DNA from: Geothermobacter hydrogeniphilus
GTDB lineage: Bacteria > Desulfobacterota > Desulfuromonadia > Desulfuromonadales > Geothermobacteraceae
Length of the DNA: 64,000 bases
Reading direction: 5' to 3'
NCBI RefSeq assembly: GCF_002898515.1
Contig: NZ_PPFX01000017.1
Location: 1 to 64,000 of the forward strand
Under the pieces are notes generated by a model, which was not told the DNA's origin, ran no database searches, and worked only from the letters and a program-made list of their open reading frames with translations. Shown here in pieces: positions 8,023 through 14,934 of the stretch. Position 1 is the stretch's first letter; each line of letters opens with the position of its first letter. The position numbers were made by a program, and so were the translations under genes.

Positions 8023-8956
8023 ACATTGCCGCACCATCATCCTCGGCACCGGACCGGCCGGCCTGACCGCCGCCATCTACGCCGCCCGCGCCCAACTGGC
8101 ACCACTGGTGATCACCGGAGCCCAGCCGGGCGGCCAGCTCACCGGAACTACCGAAATCGAAAACTTCCCCGGCTTTCCCGACGGCATCGACGGCACCGAG
8201 CTGATGGATCGCATGCGCCGCCAGGCGGAGCGCTTCGGCGCCTGTTTCTTTGATGGCGATGCCGAGCGGGTCGACCTCGGCAACCGCCCGTTCCGCATCT
8301 TTTTCGCCGACCGCTCGGCGACCTGCGACAGCCTGATCATCGCCACCGGAGCAACCCCTCGGCAACTCGGACTGCCGGGAGAGCTGGAACTCTACGGGCG
8401 GGGCGTCTCGGTCTGCGCGACCTGTGACGGTTTCTTCTACCGCGACAAGGAGGTGGCCATCGTCGGCGGTGGCGACACCGCCATGGAAGAGGCGATTTTC
8501 CTGACCCGGTTCGCCCGCAAGGTCACCGTCATCCACCGGCGTAACAGCCTGCGCGCGTCACCACCGATGCAGCAGCGGGCGCTGGAAAACGACAAGATCG
8601 AATTCCTCTGGAATGCCGCGGTCAGTGAAATTCTCACCGACCCGGCCGGAGTCACCGGCATCCGACTGCGCGACACCACAAACGGCGAGGAGTCGCAACT
8701 CGACTGCGACGGCCTGTTCGTCGCCATCGGCCATGACCCCAACACCGGCCTGTTCAAAGGCCAACTCGACCTGAACGAAGAAGGGTTTATCGTCACCAGC
8801 AAGGAATGCCAGACCAGCATCCCCGGCGTTTTCGCCGCCGGCGACGTCCAGGACGCCCACTTCCGCCAAGCGATCACCGCCGCCGGCACTGGCTGCAAGG
8901 CGGCCATGCAGGCGGAGCGCTACCTGGAGGAGGAGCAATGCCCCCCGGCAGCGTAA
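8009..8956 (+). CDS. trxB: Thioredoxin reductase
   Basis: A 315-residue FAD/NAD(P)H oxidoreductase with the FAD-binding GTGPAGLTAAIYAAR near the N-terminus. The redox-active CATC pair is Cys136/Cys139, the NADPH-binding motif is VGGGDTAMEEA near residue 155, and the C-terminal FAD motif is GVFAAGDVQD. The start ATG at 8009 has AGGAGG six bases upstream and lies inside the end of lipA. NADPH versus F420/ferredoxin-type donor cannot be decided with certainty. It overlaps the following 109-residue gene by 19 bases. Confidence 0.95.
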   Translation: MGASEHCRTIILGTGPAGLTAAIYAARAQLAPLVITGAQPGGQLTGTTEIENFPGFPDGIDGTELMDRMRRQAERFGACFFDGDAERVDLGNRPFRIFFADRSATCDSLIIATGATPRQLGLPGELELYGRGVSVCATCDGFFYRDKEVAIVGGGDTAMEEAIFLTRFARKVTVIHRRNSLRASPPMQQRALENDKIEFLWNAAVSEILTDPAGVTGIRLRDTTNGEESQLDCDGLFVAIGHDPNTGLFKGQLDLNEEGFIVTSKECQTSIPGVFAAGDVQDAHFRQAITAAGTGCKAAMQAERYLEEEQCPPAA

Positions 8957-9267
8957 AAATTTTCGATCGGGTTTCCGCCGTCGAGGCCATCAAACGGCTC
9001 AGCGAGGATGACCTGCTGTTTCTCAACCGCCTGATCGTCGAACGGCTCAAGCTGATCTCTCAGGCGAAAAGCACCAGTCTGATGGCCGGGTTCAGTATCG
9101 GCGACCAAGTCGGCTTTCAGGACAACGACGGGCGGGAAATCCAGGGACGGGTGCTGCGCCTCAACAAGAAAACTGTCAGCATTGCCGCAGATGACGGCCA
9201 CCGCTGGAACGTGGCACCGGCCCTGCTGCGGTTGGTGAAATCGGTGGGTGAGGATGTGACGTTCTGA
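8938..9267 (+). CDS. Conserved hypothetical protein, 109 aa
   Basis: A small basic cytoplasmic protein whose start lies inside the trxB 3' end with GGAGGAGGAGCA before the ATG. The N-terminal half is helical (VEAIKRLSEDDLLFLNRLIVERLK); the C-terminal half looks like a small beta barrel (IGDQVGFQDNDGREIQGRVLRLNKKTVSI), reminiscent of SH3/KOW or Tudor folds that bind nucleic acid. I do not recognise a named family. Overlap with trxB argues it is a real, coupled gene. Confidence 0.75.
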   Translation: MPPGSVKIFDRVSAVEAIKRLSEDDLLFLNRLIVERLKLISQAKSTSLMAGFSIGDQVGFQDNDGREIQGRVLRLNKKTVSIAADDGHRWNVAPALLRLVKSVGEDVTF

Positions 9268-9333
9268 CGCTCTTGATCCCCTATGAAAACGCAGACAACA
9301 GGGGGGAGCCCTGATTCACCATCCTGAAAACAG

Positions 9334-9363
9334 TTGGAAAAATTCTAATTATTTCTCTATGAT
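9334..9363 (+). promoter_or_regulatory. Promoter of the type I R-M operon
   Basis: TTGGAA (9334-9339), 18-base spacer, TATGAT (9358-9363), in an AT-rich stretch after the end of the trxB cluster and 117 bases before hsdM. Confidence 0.6.
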
Positions 9364-9408
9364 GTCTCATTGTCGATAATTTGAACTCTTGGGGGAGGGG
9401 TTTCGTTT

Positions 9409-9429
9409 ATGGAAACAAGCCGCAGATAA
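9409..9429 (+). CDS. Putative six-codon leader peptide (METSRR)
   Basis: ATG GAA ACA AGC CGC AGA TAA, preceded at eight bases by a very purine-rich site (GGGGGAGGGG, 9391-9400). Codons 3-6 cover the left arm of the terminator hairpin at 9417-9452. A ribosome translating it would block hairpin formation. The arrangement is that of an attenuator; whether it is translated is inference. Confidence 0.3.
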   Translation: METSRR

Positions 9430-9455
9430 CCGCGTTCGGGAATTTGCGGCTTTTT
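9417..9455 (+). terminator. Intrinsic-terminator-like hairpin in the hsdM leader
   Basis: Stem AAGCCGCA (9417-9424) with TGCGGCTT (9445-9452), 20-base loop, followed by TTTTT. It lies between the likely hsdM promoter and the hsdM start, so it should lower readthrough into the R-M genes unless it is prevented from folding. Confidence 0.6.
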
Positions 9456-9479
9456 GTTTGAATGATCGCTGGAGGAACA

Positions 9480-11741
9480 ATGTCCGATCAGAAGTTTTTG
9501 CAGGATTTGGAAAAGAAACTCTGGAATGCCGCCGACAAGCTGCGCTCCACCCTCGATGCCGCGCAGTACAAACATGCCGTGCTCGGTCTGCTGTTTGTGA
9601 AGTACGTCTCCGATGCCTTCGATATCCGGCGTGAGGAATTGATCGCCCAGTTTCAGGACCCGGAGCACGAATATTATCTCGACCGGGCCGATTTTGACTC
9701 GGACGCGGAATACCAGGCCGAAATCGACGTAGAGCTGGAGGTGCGTGATTACTACACCGAGAAGAACGTCTTCTGGGTGCCGCAGCTGGCCCGCTGGCAG
9801 ACCCTGCAGAACAACGCCAAGCTGCCACCCGGCACCGAAATCGAGATTCAGAACGGCAAGACCCACAGCTACACCATCCGCAGCGTCGGGCGGCTGATCG
9901 ACGATGCGCTGGAGGCGATCGAGAAGGACAACCCCAAGCTCAAGGGGGTGCTCAACAAGCAGTACGGTCGCCTGCAGATCGACCAGGCCAAGCTCGGCGA
10001 GCTGATCGACCTGATCGCCACCATCCCCTTTGTGCATGATTCACTGCAGGCCAAGGACATTCTCGGTCACGTCTACGAATACTTCCTCGGCCAGTTCGCC
10101 CTCGCCGAAGGGAAGAAGGGCGGGCAGTTCTACACCCCCAAGTCGATCGTCACCCTGATCGTCGAAATGCTGCAGCCTTTTGCCGGACGGGTCTACGACC
10201 CGGCCATGGGGTCGGGCGGCTTCTTTGTACAGAGCGAACGTTTCATCAAGGAGCACGGCGGCAAGCTGGGCAACGTCTCCATCTACGGCCAGGAATACAA
10301 CCACACCACCTGGCAGCTCGCCGCCATGAACATGGTCATCCGCGGCCTCGACTTCAACTTCGGCAAGGAGCCGGCCAACACCTTCACCAACGACCAGCAC
10401 CCCGACCTGCGCGCCGACTACATCATGGCCAATCCCCCCTTCAACATGAAGGAGTGGGATACCGGCGTCAGCGACGACGACCCGCGCTGGCAGTACGGCC
10501 GCCCGCCCAGCAGCAACGCCAACTTCGCCTGGCTGCAGCACATGCTCTACCACCTGGCCCCCAACGGCTCCATGGGCCTGCTGCTCGCCAACGGTTCAAT
10601 GAGCTCCAACACCAAGAATGAAGGGGAGATCCGCAAGGCGCTGATCGAGAACGATCTGGTCGAGTGCATGGTGGCCCTGCCGGGGCAGCTCTTCACCAAT
10701 ACCCAGATTCCGGCCTGTATCTGGTTTTTGAGCCGGGATAAGAGCGGCTCGAAAACCAGACCCTCACCCCCGGCCCCTCTCCCAGAGGGCGAGGGGAGGA
10801 TTGTCGCCTCACCCCCGACCCCTCTCCCAGGGGGAGAAGGGGGTTATCATTACCGGGGTGGATTTGATTTTTCGGGGTTGGTGGCAGAAGCGCGGACTTT
10901 GCGGCAGAAGGAGACTCCGGCGGAAAAGATCTTATGGGAATTGTTGCGCAACCGGAAGTTTATGGATCTCAAGTTTCGCCGCCAGCATCAGATCGGTGAC
11001 TATATCGCTGATTTTTACTGCCACGACAAAAAGCTGGTTGTTGAACTGGATGGAGAAGTCCACACAACGGATCAACAACGAAAAAAAGATCACAAGCGCG
11101 ATGCTTACCTGACCGCAATCGGCATTCAGGTCTTAAGATTCCAAAACCAGGAACTGCTCAACAATCCGAAAACTGTTCTCAACAAAATAGCGGAAACCAT
11201 CACCTCTCCCCCTGGGAGAGGCCGGGAGAGGGTGAACAGACTTCGCGACCGAAGGGGCGAAGTCCTGTTCATAGACGCCCGCAACCTTGGTTACATGAAA
11301 GACCGTGTGCTGCGCGACTTCAAGCCGGAGGATATCGCCAAGATCGCCGATACCTTCCACGCCTGGCAAACACTCCCCTCGCCCTCCGAGAGAGGGATCA
11401 GGAGTGAGGAGACAACCCTCCCCTCTCCCTCCGAGAGAGGGGCCGGAGGTGAGGAGATAACCCTCCCCTCTCCCCCTGGGAGAGGGGCCGGGGGTGAGGG
11501 TACGAAGTATGAGGACATCCCCGGATTCTGCAAGTCGGCCGACCTCGATGAGATCAAAAAGCACGACTTTGTGCTGACACCGGGGCGCTATGTCGGTGCG
11601 CCGGAAGAGGAGGATGACGGCGAGCCCTTTGCCGAGAAGATGGCGCGGTTGACGGCGCAGTTGCAGGAGCAGTTTGCGCGCAGTAGCGAGTTGGAAGAGC
11701 AGATCAAGCGGAATTTGGCGGGGCTTGGGTATGAGTGCTGA
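9480..11741 (+). CDS. hsdM: Type I restriction-modification methyltransferase HsdM with embedded DUF559 domain
   Basis: A 753-residue protein; ordinary HsdM is about 500-550. Residues 1-425 are a normal N6-adenine methyltransferase: helical N-terminal domain, SAM-binding DPAMGSGGF from Asp240, catalytic NPPF at 318-321. Residues about 428-588 are an insertion with a DUF559 nuclease-like domain (about 460-573; FRRQHQIGDYIADFYC, then VVELDGEVH) between proline/glycine-rich repeat peptides. HsdM sequence then resumes (RRGEVLFIDARNLGYM). It is interrupted again at 631-675 by three 15-residue repeats, and ends with a normal coiled-coil C-terminus. All insertions keep the frame. GGAGGAACA precedes the ATG. 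The 3' end overlaps hsdS by 11 bases. Confidence 0.93.
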   Translation: MSDQKFLQDLEKKLWNAADKLRSTLDAAQYKHAVLGLLFVKYVSDAFDIRREELIAQFQDPEHEYYLDRADFDSDAEYQAEIDVELEVRDYYTEKNVFWVPQLARWQTLQNNAKLPPGTEIEIQNGKTHSYTIRSVGRLIDDALEAIEKDNPKLKGVLNKQYGRLQIDQAKLGELIDLIATIPFVHDSLQAKDILGHVYEYFLGQFALAEGKKGGQFYTPKSIVTLIVEMLQPFAGRVYDPAMGSGGFFVQSERFIKEHGGKLGNVSIYGQEYNHTTWQLAAMNMVIRGLDFNFGKEPANTFTNDQHPDLRADYIMANPPFNMKEWDTGVSDDDPRWQYGRPPSSNANFAWLQHMLYHLAPNGSMGLLLANGSMSSNTKNEGEIRKALIENDLVECMVALPGQLFTNTQIPACIWFLSRDKSGSKTRPSPPAPLPEGEGRIVASPPTPLPGGEGGYHYRGGFDFSGLVAEARTLRQKETPAEKILWELLRNRKFMDLKFRRQHQIGDYIADFYCHDKKLVVELDGEVHTTDQQRKKDHKRDAYLTAIGIQVLRFQNQELLNNPKTVLNKIAETITSPPGRGRERVNRLRDRRGEVLFIDARNLGYMKDRVLRDFKPEDIAKIADTFHAWQTLPSPSERGIRSEETTLPSPSERGAGGEEITLPSPPGRGAGGEGTKYEDIPGFCKSADLDEIKKHDFVLTPGRYVGAPEEEDDGEPFAEKMARLTAQLQEQFARSSELEEQIKRNLAGLGYEC
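10761..10843 (+). repeat. Two GC-rich repeat units left of the DUF559 insertion
   Basis: Two copies of a unit of the form CTCACCCCCGGCCCCTCTCCC followed by AGAGGGCGAGGGGA-like sequence (10761-10798 and 10807-10843). Each can fold on itself and is open in the hsdM frame (peptide SPPAPLPEGEG, SPPTPLPGGEG). They are inverted relative to the copies at 11201-11234 and 11370-11504. Confidence 0.85.
10761..11234 (+). mobile_element. DUF559 insertion unit flanked by inverted repeats
   Basis: A 474-base segment (158 codons, in frame) inside hsdM. It runs from repeat copies reading C-rich on this strand, through a complete DUF559 domain (about 10857-11200), to a repeat copy of opposite orientation (11201-11234, CACCTCTCCCCCTGGGAGAG). 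DUF559 proteins belong to the Vsr/PD-(D/E)XK-like nuclease group; the domain here retains DYIADFY, ELDGEVH and LRFQNQE. The structure suggests a selfish or homing-type cassette that spreads with its repeats, but transposition is inference. Confidence 0.6.
11370..11504 (+). repeat. Three in-frame 45-bp tandem repeats in hsdM
   Basis: Units 11370-11414, 11415-11459 and 11460-11504 encode TLPSPSERGIRSEET, TLPSPSERGAGGEEI and TLPSPPGRGAGGEGT. They are the same family as the copies flanking the DUF559 insertion. They interrupt HsdM between HAWQ and KYEDIPGF. Confidence 0.9.
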
Positions 11742-13137
11742 TTGGCCAGTCTATAAAGTGGCCGATCTCGAAGCTGCCAAAAAACTGCTTGTGCAGGATG
11801 GCAACCATGGAGAATATCGGCCTCGGAAAAATGAATTTGTTGAAAATGGGACGGCGTTTATAAGGGCGGCTGACCTTGGCTATGGTGCAGTCAAATTTGA
11901 TGCTGCCGAAAAGATAAACGAAGTTGCTTTCAAGCGCATTCGGAAAGGGGTAGGGGCAGATTTTGATACCATCCTGTCAACAAAGGGAACTGTCGGGAAA
12001 ATTGCCTTTGTCCCTGAAGGGAGCCCTCGGTTCGTTTGCTCTCCGCAGACCAGCTTCTGGCGATCTCTTGACCATGATTTCATAGATCCCAAATTTCTTT
12101 ATTACGAGTTGCAGTCAAAGCATTTTCTGAATCAGATTTCGTCAAGGAAAGGCGAAACTGACATGGCTGACTACCTTAGTTTGACAAGTCAGCGCAGTTT
12201 AAATATCAGGGTTCCAGACTTATGTGAACAACGAGATATTGCTAGAATTTTGGGGGCACTTGACGAAAAAATCGAACTCAACCGCCAAATCAACCAAACC
12301 CTCGAACAGATCGCCCAGGCCATTTTTAAAAGCTGGTTTGTCGATTTCGGACCGGTCAAAGCCAAAATCGAAGCCAAAGCTTCAGGCCGCGACCCCGAGC
12401 GCGCCGCCATGTGCGCCATCAGCGGCAAATCTGAGGCCGAACTCGATCAGCTGACAGAAGAACAACGCCAACAACTCTCCGCCACCGCCGCCCTGTTTCC
12501 CGATGAGCTGGTGGAGTCGGAGTTGGGGTTGGTGCCGGAGGGGTGGGAGGTGTCTACCTTTGGAACTATCGCAAAAAACATTCGCGCTGGCGTTGATCCA
12601 ACAAGCGAGTTACCAGAAACACCATATGTCGGGCTGGAACACATAGAGAGGAAACATATCTACCTTACAGCATGGGGACGAGCAGAACAGGTTGACAGCA
12701 ATAAGTCGAGGTTTTCTACTGGGGACATTTTGTTTGGGAAATTAAGGCCTTACTTTCATAAAGTTAGCTATATGCCTTTTAGTGGCATTTGTTCAACGGA
12801 CATTTTAGTAGTGCGGGCAATGTCCACTGAGTGGCAAGGCTATGTTCAGTACCAGCTTTTTAATGAGCGATTTGTTGAGTATTCGAACGTAAGAAGTACT
12901 GGGACCAGAATGCCGAGAGCAAACTGGAAAGACATGGCTCAATATCCAATGGCAAAACCCTCTTCAGACCTGGCGGCAATATATAATAAAACTGTTATTA
13001 ATTTTAATGACTTGGCTGCATTGATGGTTCAAGAAACAAATAATCTTGCTACCCTACGCGATACCCTCCTTCCCAAACTTCTGTCAGGTGAGATCCGCAT
13101 CCCTGAAGCGGAAAAGCTGATGGAGGCGACCGTATGA
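11731..13137 (+). CDS. hsdS: Type I restriction-modification specificity subunit HsdS
   Basis: A 468-residue DNA-recognition subunit with two target-recognition domains. Each is followed by a conserved helical spacer: CEQRDIARILGALDEKIELN near residue 168, then the second ending LRDTLLPKLLSGEIRIPEAEK. It positions HsdM and HsdR on a bipartite DNA target. The target-recognition domains (about 11.75-12.2 kb and 12.55-13.0 kb) are visibly more AT-rich than neighbouring genes, as expected from domain exchange. ATG at 11731 lies in the end of hsdM. The sequence after its stop repeats CCGTATGA, and a second, truncated hsdS tail lies 2.9 kb downstream. Confidence 0.95.
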   Translation: MSADWPVYKVADLEAAKKLLVQDGNHGEYRPRKNEFVENGTAFIRAADLGYGAVKFDAAEKINEVAFKRIRKGVGADFDTILSTKGTVGKIAFVPEGSPRFVCSPQTSFWRSLDHDFIDPKFLYYELQSKHFLNQISSRKGETDMADYLSLTSQRSLNIRVPDLCEQRDIARILGALDEKIELNRQINQTLEQIAQAIFKSWFVDFGPVKAKIEAKASGRDPERAAMCAISGKSEAELDQLTEEQRQQLSATAALFPDELVESELGLVPEGWEVSTFGTIAKNIRAGVDPTSELPETPYVGLEHIERKHIYLTAWGRAEQVDSNKSRFSTGDILFGKLRPYFHKVSYMPFSGICSTDILVVRAMSTEWQGYVQYQLFNERFVEYSNVRSTGTRMPRANWKDMAQYPMAKPSSDLAAIYNKTVINFNDLAALMVQETNNLATLRDTLLPKLLSGEIRIPEAEKLMEATV

Positions 13138-13155
13138 CCGTATGACTAGTAGCCC

Positions 13156-13280
13156 TGAAGGGTGGGTATTGCCCACCACAAAATACCGTGACTTGGTTAA
13201 TTCCGGCAAATAATTTGGCGGGTAATGTCCACCATTTCGCAACAACTAAATATAGGTCTGGTGGGCGATCCCACCCTACG
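13156..13280. repeat. MITE-like element with GGGTGGGC ends
   Basis: Imperfect terminal inverted repeats of about 23 bases: left GAAGGGTGGGTATTGCCCACC, right reading GTAGGGTGGGATCGCCCACC on the other strand. The 125-base element has no coding capacity. The motif GTAGGGTGGGC..GCCCACC is common in many bacterial genomes. It fills most of the 250-base gap between hsdS and the next gene. Confidence 0.6.
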
Positions 13281-13387
13281 CTGGTGCCGCTGTGGTGTTT
13301 GAGCACAGCCCCAATGGGCGGATTGAGTGGAAGGGGTGTCAACAGGACACTCAAAGTGTTGCAGAAGCACAAGGAAGCAGAGGTAGC

Positions 13388-14029
13388 ATGATCGTAAAAA
13401 GTGACTTAACAGACATTTTGCTCAGCGCGACTTTAAAAGCTAATCGCAAATACGAAAAAATCAGCCGGGGTGCTTGGTTATGCGACTATGGCGTGGAAGG
13501 CTTTATGGCAACATTTCTTGCCCTGGAGGTCGCAGAAGTTCTTCAAAGCTGGTACACAACCGGGCATGTCACGCTTGAAGAGCCGGTCTACTCTTTCAAC
13601 AACTACGCAGAAGCATTCCCCAAACGAGGGCCAAAAAAGACAACCCTACGCGAAGGAGGACGGGTCGATCTTGCCCTGTGGAAAGAGGGCAAAGGTGGTG
13701 ATCACCTGATTGGTGCCATCGAAGCCAAGCGTGGCTGGAATCCCGATGAAGCCAGGAAAGATATTTCAAGACTTCGCGACCTGCAAAATTACTTTGGAAA
13801 AATCCGAGACGGTCAATTGCAATATACGGCTTTTGTCACCTTCCTCTATTCTGGAGATGATCCTGATGGTGGGCACATGGAAGATCTATACACTCGAATA
13901 GAAAAGTGGGTTGATGACCATCGGGAAGAGTTCGGTTTATTGCGGGTCAATTTTTCTCCTCGCTGCCATTTGCTGGAAATTGAAGATGAGATTTTCAGAG
14001 GTTCTTCAGTTGTCATTGAAGTTGTTTAG
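13388..14029 (+). CDS. PD-(D/E)XK-like protein of the R-M island, unknown family
   Basis: A 213-residue protein. The sequence shows a nuclease-like signature: a conserved-looking Glu region (GVEGFMATFLALEVAEVL), then GRVDLALW followed by IGAIEAKRGW, matching the D...(E)xK core of PD-(D/E)XK enzymes. I do not recognise the family. ATG at 13388 has GAGG upstream. The open frame continues upstream to about 13285 and encodes AAVVFEHSPNGRIEWK, which resembles the end of a DUF4357-type domain; this may be a leftover of another gene. Position between hsdS and an Abi pair suggests a defence role. Function remains unproven. Confidence 0.7.
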   Translation: MIVKSDLTDILLSATLKANRKYEKISRGAWLCDYGVEGFMATFLALEVAEVLQSWYTTGHVTLEEPVYSFNNYAEAFPKRGPKKTTLREGGRVDLALWKEGKGGDHLIGAIEAKRGWNPDEARKDISRLRDLQNYFGKIRDGQLQYTAFVTFLYSGDDPDGGHMEDLYTRIEKWVDDHREEFGLLRVNFSPRCHLLEIEDEIFRGSSVVIEVV

Positions 14030-14196
14030 GGCGGGCAGAGGCCCAGGAACATAATACTGATTTCATGGCACTGGCGGCGTATTTGACAACTCAAGGCTCC
14101 GTCGATTCCACCGAAGCCTTGAGTCGACCGGGCATCCCCAGTCCCTGATGAGGGGAATGGCTCTTAAGAGAGTTTTTGTCAACTCAAAAAATCATA
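14030..14196. other. Intergenic region with hairpin and direct repeat
   Basis: A 9-bp stem CTCAAGGCT/AGCCTTGAG (14090-14098 with 14115-14123) may terminate the upstream gene. It overlaps the 25-base repeat described at 14108-14132. No gene is seen. Confidence 0.5.
14108..14132 (+). repeat. 25-base direct repeat, left copy
   Basis: Identical over 25 bases to 17697-17721 (begins CCACCGAAGCCTTGAGTCG); beyond this the match decays to similar but not identical sequence. The two copies bracket the DUF6088-Abi_2-DUF6933-RhuM block. Confidence 0.8.
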
Positions 14197-14240
14197 TGTA
14201 AATTTCAGAAAAAATGATATTTTTTTCTGAAAAATTTACA
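14176..14240 (+). promoter_or_regulatory. Candidate promoter and autoregulatory operator of DUF6088 gene
   Basis: An AT-rich, almost perfect inverted repeat: left arm 14197-14214 (TGTAAATTTCAGAAAAAA) and right arm 14221-14240 with two extra T, 6-base centre. A -35-like TTGTCA lies at 14176-14181 and a possible -10 within the left arm. AbiEi-type antitoxins are known to repress their own operons through inverted repeats, so this is a likely operator. Confidence 0.55.
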
Positions 14241-14251
14241 GGCAAAAAAAT

Positions 14252-14863
14252 ATGCAATCAACTGAAAATAAAATACTTTCCAGAATATATGGCCGTGGAA
14301 GGGGATGGGCCTTTTCTGCAAAGGACTTCAGTGCCGAGTTTGGAAGCACCAATATCGACAAGGCATTATCCGAACTGACCAGGCAGGGCAAAATCCGCCG
14401 TATCTGCCGGGGGATGTACGACTACCCGAAACAGAGCAAACTGCTCGGCCAGCAACTGAGCCCCGATCACGACCAGGTGGCGCGAGCCTTTGCGCGTAAA
14501 TTCAACTGGCGGATTCTTCCTTCGGGGGACGCGGCACTGAACCTACTCGGCCTCTCTACCCAGGTACCGGGAAGGTTCTTCTACCTGTCCGACGGGCCGA
14601 ACCGCAAGTATTCGATACTGGGTTACCAGCTGGAATTTAAAAAGACCGCGCTTAAAGAGATCGGCTTCAAGCACCGCGAGAGCGGGCTGATCGTTCAGGC
14701 GCTGAAATCACTCGGTAAAGAACGGATCACCCCCGAGGTGATCGAAAAAATTCGCCAGCAGATCGAGCCGGAGAAGTACGGGAAGATTCTGAAAGAGACC
14801 AGAACCGTCACCGGCTGGGTTTACGATGCCATGAAGCAGATTTTCCGGGAGGGAGACGTATGA
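14252..14863 (+). CDS. DUF6088/AbiEi-type antitoxin-like protein
   Basis: A 203-residue protein with an N-terminal winged helix (about residues 5-60; FSAKDFSAEFGSTNIDKALSELTRQGKIRRICRGMYDYP) and a C-terminal domain typical of DUF6088, a group related to the AbiEi antitoxins of type IV toxin-antitoxin systems. Such proteins normally sit directly upstream of an AbiEii nucleotidyltransferase toxin. Here no such gene follows; its stop overlaps (ATGA) the start of a 24-codon ORF and then the Abi_2 gene. Likely self-regulating through the inverted repeat upstream. Confidence 0.8.
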   Translation: MQSTENKILSRIYGRGRGWAFSAKDFSAEFGSTNIDKALSELTRQGKIRRICRGMYDYPKQSKLLGQQLSPDHDQVARAFARKFNWRILPSGDAALNLLGLSTQVPGRFFYLSDGPNRKYSILGYQLEFKKTALKEIGFKHRESGLIVQALKSLGKERITPEVIEKIRQQIEPEKYGKILKETRTVTGWVYDAMKQIFREGDV

Positions 14864-14934
14864 TCGTTACCCTTGCTCAATCAGAAACAATCTCCATAGG
14901 TGAATGCGAGCATCAAATAGAGGCTTGTCCATGA
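14860..14934 (+). pseudogene. 24-codon ORF linking DUF6088 and Abi_2 genes, possible toxin-gene remnant
   Basis: It reads MIVTLAQSETISIGECEHQI and four more residues. Its ATG overlaps the DUF6088 stop (ATGA, 14860-14863) and its stop overlaps the Abi_2 start (ATGA, 14931-14934). The position is exactly that of an AbiEii toxin gene, so it may be what is left after an in-frame deletion, or simply a coupling mini-gene. Sequence alone cannot distinguish these. Confidence 0.4.

Noticed and set aside
10801-11112. DUF559 insertion as a separate gene in another frame
   Set aside because: The real DUF559 protein sequence is in the hsdM frame; the alternative frame gives a scrambled version.
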